Below are positions 52,168-60,308 of a stretch of DNA of 64,000 bases, piece after piece (position 1 is the stretch's first letter; the number at the start of each line of letters is the position of its first letter). Below the pieces are notes generated by a model. It saw only the letters and a program-made list of their open reading frames with translations. It did not search any database and was not told the DNA's origin. Made by a program: the position numbers and the translations under genes. The stretch comes from Chakrabartia godavariana (GTDB lineage: Bacteria > Pseudomonadota > Alphaproteobacteria > Sphingomonadales > Sphingomonadaceae). Location: assembly GCA_005518185.1 (NCBI GenBank), contig RKSN01000002.1, positions 1 through 64,000 on the forward strand, read 5' to 3'.

Positions 52168-53078
52168 TGGGAATGCTTCGCCAATTTCAGTACCTTGTCG
52201 CGATTGCCGACTATGGGAATTTCCGCCGGGCCGCCGACGCCGTGCACGTCTCGCAGCCGACGCTCAGCCTGCAGCTCCGCGCGCTGGAGGCGCGGCTGGG
52301 CGCACAGCTGGTCGAGCGCAACGAAACGCCAGTTCAGCTGACGCCCATCGGACGCGAGATTGTCGCCCGGGCCCGCAAGCTCCTGCTGGGGGTTCAGGAC
52401 ATTGAGGATCTGGCTCGCCGCGCGCGGCAGTCGATCGCCGGTACCATCCGGTTCGGGATCACGCCAACGCTTGGGCCCTATCTGATGCCCGAAATCATCG
52501 CGCAGCTGCACCGGCGGCACCCCGATCTGCGGCTCTACATCCGGGAGGGCATCCCCATTGAACAGGCGCGGGAGCTGGCACGCGGCGATCTCGACATGCT
52601 CCTCTCTCCCCTCCCCGTGTCGGGCAGCGGGCTGCACATCGAACCGCTGTTTCGCGAACCGCTCCACATCGTCGCGCCACCCGACCATCCGGTTGCCGCG
52701 TTACCCGTGGTGTGCAAGGCAGACCTAGCCGGGATCGGCGTCCTCAGCATGGACCGGCGCCACCATACGCACCGGCAGTTCCGCGACATTTGCGAGGATA
52801 TCGGCGCCGACCTTCTCGAAGACTATGAAGGCACCAGCCTCGACAGCTTGCGGCAGATGTGCGGCTCCGGCCTCGGCTTTGCGATCCTCCCCGAACTCTA
52901 TCTCCGGTCAGAGGTCGGTGGTGAAGACATGGTCGCACGGTTGAAGCCCGAAGGCTGGACGGCAACGCGTTCGATCGCGGCCGTCTGGCGCGACGGCGCG
53001 GCCTTTGCGGACAGCTATCGCCTGATCGCCGATATCGTTGTTGACCATGCGCGGCACATCCTGTCGGACCCGCTCTAG
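52167..53078 (+). CDS. OxyR-like LysR-family regulator without peroxidatic cysteine
   Basis: 303 residues. HTH DYGNFRRAADAVHVSQPTLSLQL is close to OxyR, as are RFGITPTLGPYLMPEII and GTSLDSLRQMCGSGLGFAILP. In the redox loop the resolving-Cys position is kept (Cys209 in FRDICEDIGAD), but nine residues upstream, where OxyR has its peroxidatic Cys, there is His200 (DRRHHTHRQF). It is therefore unlikely to sense peroxide by the classic disulfide. Divergent from the TerC/carbonic anhydrase/SbtAB operon with a shared operator. Start 52167 has no clear ribosome site; ATG 52173 is an alternative. Confidence 0.85.
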   Translation: MGMLRQFQYLVAIADYGNFRRAADAVHVSQPTLSLQLRALEARLGAQLVERNETPVQLTPIGREIVARARKLLLGVQDIEDLARRARQSIAGTIRFGITPTLGPYLMPEIIAQLHRRHPDLRLYIREGIPIEQARELARGDLDMLLSPLPVSGSGLHIEPLFREPLHIVAPPDHPVAALPVVCKADLAGIGVLSMDRRHHTHRQFRDICEDIGADLLEDYEGTSLDSLRQMCGSGLGFAILPELYLRSEVGGEDMVARLKPEGWTATRSIAAVWRDGAAFADSYRLIADIVVDHARHILSDPL

Positions 53079-53081
53079 CGT

Positions 53082-53699
53082 TCAGCGAGGCGCATAAGCC
53101 CGCAGAAAGGTGTCCACAGCCTGATCAATCTCGGTCGCCACGGCATCCGGGTCCGCGCGGTTGACCGCACCGATCAGTTTCATCTGAAACTGGCCTGCCT
53201 GACACAAAGCGAGAAACTGCTTGGCCGCGACCAGCGGGTCCGCAGACCGCAGGACGCCCTTGTCCATCTGTCCGGCCAGCCAGGCGGACAGACGCGCATG
53301 GCCTCTCGCCGGCCCACGTTCAAAAAGCACGGCCCCGATTTCCGGAAACCGCCCCGCCTCTCCGGTAATCATGCGGTGGAAGGCGATGATCTGTGGGCGC
53401 ATGAGCGTTTTCATGAGCGACCGGGCAATGGCGCGCAACGTCTCGGCAGGGTCACCATCGGGCGGCAGCGGCACGCGAAGCGCCTCGCCATAGCGCTCGA
53501 CCATATCATCGATGACCGCCGCAAAGAGGTCCTGCTTGCTGGGAAAATATGACCAGAGCGTGGTCTTGGACCCACCCACCGCTGCCGCAATCGATGACAT
53601 CGTCGTGCCGCCATAGCCATCGCGCAGAAAGGCCTTGCGCGCTACAGCCACGATGGACTGGCGCCTGATATCCTTCCTGTCGGTCGCGATCCTGCTCAC
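53082..53699 (-). CDS. TetR/AcrR-family repressor
   Basis: 205 residues. N-terminal TetR HTH: IVAVARKAFLRDGYGGTTMS, IAAAVGGSKTTLWSYFPSKQ and DLFAAVIDDM. A C-terminal ligand domain of the AefR-like kind follows (IIAFHRMITGEAGRFPEIG). Divergent from a three-gene efflux operon, with matching operator copies abutting both start codons, so it probably represses both itself and the pump until a toxic ligand binds. Confidence 0.9.
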   Translation of the reverse strand: MSRIATDRKDIRRQSIVAVARKAFLRDGYGGTTMSSIAAAVGGSKTTLWSYFPSKQDLFAAVIDDMVERYGEALRVPLPPDGDPAETLRAIARSLMKTLMRPQIIAFHRMITGEAGRFPEIGAVLFERGPARGHARLSAWLAGQMDKGVLRSADPLVAAKQFLALCQAGQFQMKLIGAVNRADPDAVATEIDQAVDTFLRAYAPR

Positions 53700-53701
53700 T
53701 C

Positions 53702-53719
53702 GACCGTACTAGGCAGTAT
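53702..53719. promoter_or_regulatory. TetR operator copy 1
   Basis: GACCGTACTAGGCAGTAT, imperfect palindrome (GTACT/AGTAT), 2 bp upstream of the tetR start. The same 18-bp pattern recurs at 53759-53776 with four differences. On the minus strand it covers a possible -10 (TAGTAC) spaced 17 bp from TTGTCA. Confidence 0.7.
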
Positions 53720-53727
53720 CATTCTGC

Positions 53728-53733
53728 TTGACA
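53728..53733 (+). promoter_or_regulatory. -35 element of the efflux operon
   Basis: TTGACA, a consensus sigma-70 -35 box. The matching -10 about 17 bp on (caaatg/aaatgc) is weak. The two operator copies flank this promoter. Confidence 0.5.
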
Positions 53734-53758
53734 AGACAGCGGTCGAAACGCAAATGCC

Positions 53759-53776
53759 GACCGTACCATGCAGTAC
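53759..53776. promoter_or_regulatory. TetR operator copy 2
   Basis: GACCGTACCATGCAGTAC, direct repeat of copy 1 with GTAC...GTAC symmetry. It contains the ATG (53768) of the efflux outer-membrane gene, so bound repressor would cover the translation start region. Confidence 0.7.
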
Positions 53777-55222
53777 AGTCGATACATCCGATCCGGCCTC
53801 ATCCTGTCCAGCGCCGTCGCACTGGCTGCCTGTGCGACTTTGCCGCGCGTTGACGCGTCGGCTGCGCCGCGAACCCCTGCCGATCTGGCGAGTGTCGAGT
53901 CCTTCGGGAGCGGGACGGCCGCGTTTCCGGACGACCGCTGGTGGACGGCCTTGGGCGATCCCACCCTCAACACCCTCATCGAAGAAGGGCTGCGCGCCTC
54001 GCCGGACACGGCCCTTGCCGCCGCCCGCATCCGCGCCGCCGATGCCCTGGCCGAACAGGCGGGCGGCATTCTATATCCCTCCTTGTCCATCGACGGATCG
54101 GCTGGCGGTGCCAAGCAGAGCTATAATATGGGCATTCCCGCGCTGTTCGTGCCCAAGGGTGTGATCGGCACCGGGAAGATCGCCGCCACGGCCAATCTGT
54201 CGCTCGACCTGTGGGGCCGCAACCGCGCCGCGCTTGCTGCCGCCAAACGCGAGGCGGAGGCCGCGCGCGTCGATGGCCAGCAGGCGCGCCTTTTGCTGGC
54301 GACCAGCATCGCGGCGGCCTGGGTTGAATTCAGCCAGATATGGGCCAACCGCGACATTGCCGCTGATGCCGTTGCCATTCGCGCGGAGACGGAACGCCTG
54401 ACCGCCTTACGCGCTGAAGCCGGGATCGATCCGCAATCCGACCTTGAATTGGCGCGTTCCCGCCATGCCGCCGCGCGCGCCGAACTCGCCGCGCTCGATG
54501 AGGCACTCGCGCTCAGCCGCAACCGGATCGCCGCCCTTGTCGGCGCTGGGCCAGACCGGGGCAAGGCGCTGCCACGCCCGACACTGGCCGAAGAGTCCGT
54601 CGCGGGCGTGCCCGCCAACCTTGCGCTTGATCTGCTCGGTCGCCGCCCGGACATCGTCGCGGCGCGCCTGCGCACCGAAGCTGCCGCCAAAAGGGTGAAG
54701 GTCGCGAAGCTCGACTTCTACCCGAACATCAACATCTCGGCTCTCGCTGGGCTGCAATCCCTGGGCCTGTCCAAGCTGTTCGAGTCCAGTTCCACCACAG
54801 CTAGCTTTGGCCCTGCCCTGAGCCTGCCCCTCTTCGATGGTGGCCGCCTCGCCGGCCGGTATCGTGCGGCAGGGGCGGCCTATGACGAAGCCGTGGCGCG
54901 CTATGACGCCACCCTGATCGGTGCGCTGCGGGATGTGGCCGATACGCTCGAGTCTCGCCGCGCGCTGGAGGATCGCCGCAAGGCGACCGATGATGCCGCG
55001 CGCGGCGCAGAAGCAGCGGCCCAGCTGGCACGCGTCCGTTATCAGCGCGGCATCGCCAATCTCCTGCAGGCTCTCACCGCCGAAGACGCGGCGCTGTCCG
55101 CAAAGCGGGCCGCGGCCGACCTGAAGGCGCGGGCGAACCTCTTAGACATCACCCTCACCCGCGCCCTTGGCGGCGGGTTCTCGACCTCCCCTGACACCAC
55201 CAAGAACAAGGCCGGCGCATGA
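53768..55222 (+). CDS. NodT-family efflux outer-membrane lipoprotein
   Basis: 484 residues, TolC-like channel of the RND/EmrAB lipoprotein class. Lipobox LAACATLP (Cys about 22), DDRWWTALGDPTLNTLIEEGL and ALAAARIRAADALAEQ, the two-fold NodT repeat including LLGRRPDIVAARLRTEAAAK, VAKLDFYPNINISALAGLQS and GPALSLPLFDGGRLAGRY. It forms the exit duct of the tripartite pump encoded with the next two genes (4-bp overlap). Start overlaps operator copy 2. Confidence 0.92.
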   Translation: MQYSRYIRSGLILSSAVALAACATLPRVDASAAPRTPADLASVESFGSGTAAFPDDRWWTALGDPTLNTLIEEGLRASPDTALAAARIRAADALAEQAGGILYPSLSIDGSAGGAKQSYNMGIPALFVPKGVIGTGKIAATANLSLDLWGRNRAALAAAKREAEAARVDGQQARLLLATSIAAAWVEFSQIWANRDIAADAVAIRAETERLTALRAEAGIDPQSDLELARSRHAAARAELAALDEALALSRNRIAALVGAGPDRGKALPRPTLAEESVAGVPANLALDLLGRRPDIVAARLRTEAAAKRVKVAKLDFYPNINISALAGLQSLGLSKLFESSSTTASFGPALSLPLFDGGRLAGRYRAAGAAYDEAVARYDATLIGALRDVADTLESRRALEDRRKATDDAARGAEAAAQLARVRYQRGIANLLQALTAEDAALSAKRAAADLKARANLLDITLTRALGGGFSTSPDTTKNKAGA

Positions 55223-56355
55223 CCGACACCCCAGCCACAGCCGATATGGATGCCCCCAATGAGGCACTTCAGGCGAAGCGGAAGAAATTCCTGCGGATCT
55301 TTGCGCTCGTGCTGGCCAGCCTCGCGCTTGTCTGGGCGATCTGGTATTTCGTGACACAGGCCGGACGCGTCCACACCGACAATGCCTATGTCGGCGCCGA
55401 TACGGCTGTCGTGACGCCGCTGGTGTCGGGCGCCGTCAAGGACGTTCGCGTCGGCGGCACGCAGTTGGTCCGCAAAGGCGACATTCTCGTCGTCATCGAC
55501 GATGCGGACGCCCGCGTGGACCTCGCCAACGCCGAGGCGATGCTTCAGCAGGCTCTGCAGCGCTTTCGCCAGACCAAGGCCACCGGCACCTCGCTTGACG
55601 CCCGCGTTGCCGCGCGCGCCGCCGAAGCCGATGCCGCCCGCGCGCGTCTGACAGTGGCGCAAGCCGACTTCGAAAAGGCCCGTGCGGCACTCGGTCGCCG
55701 TGATGGGCTTGTCGCGGCAGGCGCCGTATCCGCCGAAGAACTTTCAACGGTGCGTGCGGCCTATCAGCAGGCGCGCGCCGCGCTTGATCAGGCGCAGGCC
55801 GGTGTGGCCGCAGCCGAAGCCACGCGCGCCTCCGCAGTTGGCGACCTCGCTTCAAACGCCGCGTTGACGACCGGTGTCAGCGAGATGACCGCACCCGACG
55901 TCGCCGCCGCCCGCGCACGGCTAGCCCAGGCAAAGCTCAATCTCGAACGCACGATCATCCGCGCCCCGATTGCCGGGGTCGTGACGAACCGGCAGGTCCA
56001 GGTCGGCCAACGCCTGGCCGCCGGGGCGCCGATCATGACGCTGGTGCCGACCGACCGGGTCTTTGTCGATGCCAACTTCAAGGAAAGCCAGCTCCGCAAG
56101 GTCAAGCCCGGCCAGTCGGTCGAACTCACGTCGGACTTCTACGGCAGCAGCGTCGTCTTCCACGGCAAGGTCAAGGGCTTTGCAGGCGGCACCGGCGCGG
56201 CCTTCGCGCTCATCCCCGCCCAGAATGCGACGGGCAACTGGGTCAAGGTCGTCCAGCGTCTCCCGGTCCGCATCACGCTCGATCCCGAAGAGGTCAAGGC
56301 GCACCCGCTGCGCGTCGGGCTGACGATGGATGCGGTCATCGACACGCGCGATTGA
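55219..56355 (+). CDS. emrA: HlyD/EmrA-family periplasmic adaptor
   Basis: 378 residues. N-terminal anchor (FALVLASLALVWAIWYFV), lipoyl/barrel-sandwich halves (AYVGADTAVVTPLVSGAVKD and NLERTIIRAPIAGVVTNRQV), an alpha-helical hairpin between them (ADFEKARAALGRRDGLVAAG) and a beta-barrel with DANFKESQLRKVKPGQSVEL. Joins the DHA2 transporter to the NodT duct. Overlaps the upstream gene by 4 bp and the next by 1 bp. Confidence 0.93.
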   Translation: MTDTPATADMDAPNEALQAKRKKFLRIFALVLASLALVWAIWYFVTQAGRVHTDNAYVGADTAVVTPLVSGAVKDVRVGGTQLVRKGDILVVIDDADARVDLANAEAMLQQALQRFRQTKATGTSLDARVAARAAEADAARARLTVAQADFEKARAALGRRDGLVAAGAVSAEELSTVRAAYQQARAALDQAQAGVAAAEATRASAVGDLASNAALTTGVSEMTAPDVAAARARLAQAKLNLERTIIRAPIAGVVTNRQVQVGQRLAAGAPIMTLVPTDRVFVDANFKESQLRKVKPGQSVELTSDFYGSSVVFHGKVKGFAGGTGAAFALIPAQNATGNWVKVVQRLPVRITLDPEEVKAHPLRVGLTMDAVIDTRD

Positions 56356-57887
56356 TGACGGCCGCGCAACCCCAGCCGCTTGGCGGGTCGCGCCTCGTCC
56401 TCGCGGCGGTGGCGTTGGCGCTCGCCAATTTCGTGGTGATCCTCGATACGACGATCACCAACGTTTCCGTGCCGCATATTGCAGGTGGCCTCGCCATTTC
56501 CCCAACGCAGGGGACATGGACGATCACATCCTATGCGGTGGCCGAAGCCATTACCGTGCCCCTGACCGGATGGCTGGCGGCGCGCTTTGGCACCTATCGC
56601 ACGCTTATGGTCTCGCTGACCGGTTTTGCGCTGTTCTCGGTGCTGTGCGGCGTTGCGCGGACGATCGAACTGCTCGTGGTCTTCCGCATCCTTCAGGGCC
56701 TCTCCGGCGGCCCGCTGATGCCGCTGACGCAGACGCTGCTGATGCGCGTCTATCCACCCGAAAAGATGTCGCAGGCCATGGCGCTGTGGGGCGTGACGAC
56801 GATCTGCGCGCCCATCTTCGGTCCGCTGATCGGGGGCTATATCTCCGACAACTGGTCGTGGCCGTGGATCTTCTACATCAACCTGCCGGTCATCGCGATC
56901 TGCCTGTTTCTGGTCAATCAGCTCATCGCGCCGTTTGAGACCGAGACCAAGAAGGAGCGGATCGACGTCATCGGACTCGTCCTGCTCGTCATCTGGGTCG
57001 GGTCGTTCCAGCTGATGCTCGATATCGGCCGCGAACATGACTGGTTCGCCTCAACGGGGATTGTGGCGCTCGCGATCATCGCGGTGGTTGGCTTCATCGC
57101 CTTCGTCATCTGGGAACTGACCGACACGCATCCCGTCGTTGACCTGCGGGTCTTCCGCTATCGCTCGCTCTGGGTGGGGACCATCGGCATCGCCATGGGC
57201 TTCGGCGGGTTGTTCTCCATGATCGTGCTTGTTCCGCTCTGGCTTCAGTCCGTCATTGGCTACACCGCGAGCGAGTCCGGCCATGCCATGGCTCTCGTTG
57301 GCGTGTTCGCCGTCTGCATGGCGCCCGTGGTGGGCAAGCTCATGCAGAAGTTCGACCCGCGCATCTGCATCACGGGCGGGATGATGTGGCTGGTCGGTGT
57401 GTCGATGCTGCGCATGTCGTGGACCACCGAAGGCAGCTTCTGGGACTTCGCCCTGCCCCAGCTGCTGCAGGGCTTTGGCATGCCCTTCTTCTTCATCGGG
57501 CTCATGTCCTTTGCCATGTCATCGGTGCCGACGCAGGACACCGCCTCAGCCGCTGGTCTTCTCAGCTTCATGCGGACGGTCAGTGGCGCCATCGGGACGG
57601 CGCTCGCGGCCTCCTGGTGGGACGATGCCACGCGCGAAAGCCGCGACCTGCTTGTCGGGTCGCTCAACGGCGCGCAGACCATCCTGACGCAGCTTCAGGC
57701 GACGGGCATGTCGGCTGTGCAGGCCCGCGCCGTGATCGAGCGTCTGGTCGATGCGCAGGCGGCAACGCTGGGCGTCGGCCATGTCTTCGGCATTGGCGCG
57801 ATCATCCTTTTCATCGCGGCCTGGTTGCCTTGGCTCGCGCCCCGGCCCAAAGGCAACTTCATGGCGGGGGCTGGCCCCGGGCATTGA
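56355..57887 (+). CDS. emrB: DHA2-family (EmrB/QacA-type) drug exporter
   Basis: 510 residues from ATG 56355 (TGATG overlap with the adaptor stop). Fourteen predicted helices with MFS/DHA2 motifs: ANFVVILDTTITNVSVPHIA, GTWTITSYAVAEAITVPLTG, GWLAARFGTYRT, RILQGLSGGPLMPL and WPWIFYINLPVI. Proton-coupled drug efflux from the inner membrane; substrate unknown. Third gene of the TetR-controlled operon. Confidence 0.93.
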   Translation: MTAAQPQPLGGSRLVLAAVALALANFVVILDTTITNVSVPHIAGGLAISPTQGTWTITSYAVAEAITVPLTGWLAARFGTYRTLMVSLTGFALFSVLCGVARTIELLVVFRILQGLSGGPLMPLTQTLLMRVYPPEKMSQAMALWGVTTICAPIFGPLIGGYISDNWSWPWIFYINLPVIAICLFLVNQLIAPFETETKKERIDVIGLVLLVIWVGSFQLMLDIGREHDWFASTGIVALAIIAVVGFIAFVIWELTDTHPVVDLRVFRYRSLWVGTIGIAMGFGGLFSMIVLVPLWLQSVIGYTASESGHAMALVGVFAVCMAPVVGKLMQKFDPRICITGGMMWLVGVSMLRMSWTTEGSFWDFALPQLLQGFGMPFFFIGLMSFAMSSVPTQDTASAAGLLSFMRTVSGAIGTALAASWWDDATRESRDLLVGSLNGAQTILTQLQATGMSAVQARAVIERLVDAQAATLGVGHVFGIGAIILFIAAWLPWLAPRPKGNFMAGAGPGH

Positions 57888-57911
57888 GCCCGCTTGCCGA
57901 AACCGCAATTT

Positions 57912-57926
57912 GTATGTAACACATAC
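57912..57926. promoter_or_regulatory. palindrome upstream of folD
   Basis: GTATGT-AAC-ACATAC in the 65-bp gap between the exporter and folD, 26 bp before the folD start and just upstream of its ribosome site (gaggag). Candidate operator. Confidence 0.5.
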
Positions 57927-57952
57927 GAATAACATCATGAGGAGCCATTTCG

Positions 57953-58843
57953 ATGTCCGCCAAGCTGATCGACGGCAAAAAGCTGGCTGCGCAAATCCGC
58001 GTCGGATGCGCCACCCGCGTGCGCGCCCTTGCCCAACATGGCGTCACGCCCGGTCTGGCGGTCATCCTCGTCGGCGACGATCCCGCCTCTGCGGTCTATG
58101 TCGGCAAAAAGATCCGCGCGTGCGAGGCAGTAGGAATCCGCTCTTTCACGGATCGCTTTCCCGCCACCATCACCAATGAGGCCCTGCTGGCGCGCATCGA
58201 AGAGCTGAATGCCGATACCAACGTCCACGGCATCCTCGTGCAATTGCCCCTGCCCCCGCACATCGACATGGCGAAAGTCTTGGAAACAATCGCCGTGGAC
58301 AAGGATGTCGACGGTTTCCACCTCTACAATGTCGGCGGCCTGGTGACCGGCAACACCGTCTTTTCGCCCTGCACGCCCTATGGCGTGGTGAAGCTGCTTG
58401 AGAGCGAGAATATCCCGATCGAGGGCCAGAACGTCGTCGTCGTAGGTGCAAGCAACATTGTCGGCAAGCCGATGGCGCTGATGCTCATGGCACGCGACGC
58501 AACCGTGTCGATCTGCCACGCGAAGACACGTGATCTGGCGCAATATACGATCCTCGCCGACATTCTGGTGGTCGCAGCCGGCGTGCCGAACCTGATCCTG
58601 CCGCAGATGGTCAAGACGGGTGCCGTCGTCATCGATGTCGGCATCAACCGCATGCCCGATGGCAGCATTTCGGGCGATGTCGATTTTGAAGGCGTGCGCT
58701 GGCGCGCGTCGGCCATCACGCCGGTGCCCGGCGGCGTTGGCCCGATGACTGTGACGATGCTTCTGGAAAACACGATCAAGTCCGCCGAACGCGCGGCCGG
58801 AATCGCACAGCCGAACGATACGCCCCTCAGCACCGCTGCCTGA
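57953..58843 (+). CDS. folD: bifunctional methylenetetrahydrofolate dehydrogenase/cyclohydrolase
   Basis: 296 residues, normal FolD length. Motifs: ASAVYVGKKIRACEAVGI with the catalytic Lys of YVGKK, HGILVQLPLPPHI, DVDGFHLYNVGGL, the cofactor motif VVVVGASNIVGKPMALML and TPVPGGVGPMTVTML. It interconverts 5,10-methylene- and 10-formyl-tetrahydrofolate with NADP in the cytoplasm. Good ribosome site gaggag. A hairpin overlaps the stop codon. Confidence 0.96.
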   Translation: MSAKLIDGKKLAAQIRVGCATRVRALAQHGVTPGLAVILVGDDPASAVYVGKKIRACEAVGIRSFTDRFPATITNEALLARIEELNADTNVHGILVQLPLPPHIDMAKVLETIAVDKDVDGFHLYNVGGLVTGNTVFSPCTPYGVVKLLESENIPIEGQNVVVVGASNIVGKPMALMLMARDATVSICHAKTRDLAQYTILADILVVAAGVPNLILPQMVKTGAVVIDVGINRMPDGSISGDVDFEGVRWRASAITPVPGGVGPMTVTMLLENTIKSAERAAGIAQPNDTPLSTAA

Positions 58844-58849
58844 GGGGCG
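58821..58849. terminator. hairpin overlapping the folD stop codon
   Basis: CGCCCCTCAG (58821-58830) and CTGAGGGGCG (58840-58849) form a perfect 10-bp stem with a 9-nt loop. No U tract. It lies between convergent folD and the aldehyde dehydrogenase gene, so it may end both transcripts or block read-through. Confidence 0.65.
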
Positions 58850-58857
58850 CGTTCGCC

Positions 58858-60255
58858 TCAGATCGGGAAGTGCCCCGGCTGGGTTTCGACCGTGATCCAG
58901 CGCAGTTCCGTGAAGCTGTCGATCCCCGCCTTGCCGCCAAAGCGGCCATAGCCGGACGCCCCGACGCCGCCGAAGGGCATTTGCGCCTCATCATGCACGG
59001 TCGGACCGTTGACGTGACAGATGCCGGACCGGATCTGCCGTGCGACACCCAGCCCGCGCGCGGTGTCCTTCGTGAAGACAGACGCCGACAGGCCATAGTC
59101 GCTGTCATTGGCAAGGCGGATGGCGTCAGCCTCGTCCTTCGCGCGGATCATCGCGACGATCGGACCAAAGCTTTCATCGCGATAGAGGTTCATGTTCGAG
59201 GTGACCCCGTCCACCACTGTCGCGGGCATCAGCACCGTGTCGGCCGTTCCGCCAGCCAGAAGCTTGGCACCCTTGTCCACCGCGTCGGTGATCAGCGCGT
59301 TGACGTGGCTGACCGTCTTCTGATCGACCACGGCGCCCAGCGGAGTCGTCCCTTCACGCGGGTCGCCGGTCGCAAGGCTCTTGGCCTTGGCCGCGAACTT
59401 CTCGGCAAAGGCGTCGGCCACGGCCTCGACCACGATGATCCGCTCGGTCGACATGCAGATCTGCCCCTGGTTCATGAACGCGCCAAAGGCGGCGGCCTTC
59501 ACGGCCTCGTCCAGATCCGCATCATCAAGCACGATCAGCGGCGCCTTGCCGCCCAGTTCGAGCAGGCAGGGCTTCAGATGCTCGGCCGCCCGCTTGGCGA
59601 TGATCCGGCCCACCGCGGTCGATCCGGTGAAGTTGATCCGCTTGACGGCTGGCGCATCGATGAGCGCGCCCACCACGGCACCGGCATCCGCCTGCGCATT
59701 GGTGACAACGTTGACGACGCCTTCGGGGAAGCCCGCTTCGGCAAAGGCTTCGATGATGAGTTCATGCGTGCGCGGGCAAGTCTCGCTCGCCTTCAGGATA
59801 ACGGCATTGCCGCAGGCCAGCGGCACGGCAATGGCGCGCACGCCCAGAATGATCGGCGCATTCCATGGCGCAATGCCAAGGATAACGCCCACCGGCTCGC
59901 GCAGCGCCATGGCAAGGCATCCGGGCTTGTCCGACGGGATGACCTCGCCCGAAATCTGCGTGGTGAGCGCCGCCGCTTCGCGCACCATGCTGGCGGCGAG
60001 ACCCAGATTGAACAGCGCCCAGCCCTTGGTCGCGCCGATCTCGGCCATCATCGCGTCGACAAAGGCATCGGCCTTAGCCTCCAGCGCCGACGCAGCCTTC
60101 ATCAGGACGGCGCGGCGCGCATTGGGGCCCGTCGCAGCCCAGGCCGGGAAGGCAGCTGCGGCCTTTTCCGCAATGGCGGGAATGTCGGATGCCTGCATGG
60201 CAGGCGCGCTGGACGCCACAGCGCCAGTGATCGGGTTGATGCGGTCAAACTTCAT
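58858..60255 (-). CDS. aldehyde dehydrogenase (vanillin/salicylaldehyde-type)
   Basis: 465 residues. Active-site blocks: GIAPWNAPIILGVRAIAVPL, ILKASETCPRTHE, NFTGSTAVGRIIA, Glu in LLELGGKAPLIV, Cys in NQGQICMSTERIIV, DESFGPIV and PFGGVGASGYGRFGG. The APWNAP form and overall pattern resemble vanillin, benzaldehyde and salicylaldehyde dehydrogenases of aromatic degradation. It stands alone with a strong palindromic operator near its start, suggesting induction by its substrate. Confidence 0.9.
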   Translation of the reverse strand: MKFDRINPITGAVASSAPAMQASDIPAIAEKAAAAFPAWAATGPNARRAVLMKAASALEAKADAFVDAMMAEIGATKGWALFNLGLAASMVREAAALTTQISGEVIPSDKPGCLAMALREPVGVILGIAPWNAPIILGVRAIAVPLACGNAVILKASETCPRTHELIIEAFAEAGFPEGVVNVVTNAQADAGAVVGALIDAPAVKRINFTGSTAVGRIIAKRAAEHLKPCLLELGGKAPLIVLDDADLDEAVKAAAFGAFMNQGQICMSTERIIVVEAVADAFAEKFAAKAKSLATGDPREGTTPLGAVVDQKTVSHVNALITDAVDKGAKLLAGGTADTVLMPATVVDGVTSNMNLYRDESFGPIVAMIRAKDEADAIRLANDSDYGLSASVFTKDTARGLGVARQIRSGICHVNGPTVHDEAQMPFGGVGASGYGRFGGKAGIDSFTELRWITVETQPGHFPI

Positions 60256-60270
60256 CGGGGGCTCCTCTTT

Positions 60271-60287
60271 TGTTATAATTTATAACA
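60271..60287. promoter_or_regulatory. 17-bp perfect palindrome before the aldehyde dehydrogenase gene
   Basis: TGTTATAA-T-TTATAACA, centred 24 bp upstream of the gene's ATG (minus strand, start 60255) and overlapping the probable -10 region. Looks like a GntR- or MarR-type operator; no such regulator is adjacent. Confidence 0.7.
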
Positions 60288-60308
60288 TTCAGCGGTCCGG
60301 TCAACCGC

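Noticed and set aside
46943-53078. Whole carbon/pH block as a mobile island
   Set aside because: No integrase, direct repeats, tRNA or base-composition break could be seen at its edges.
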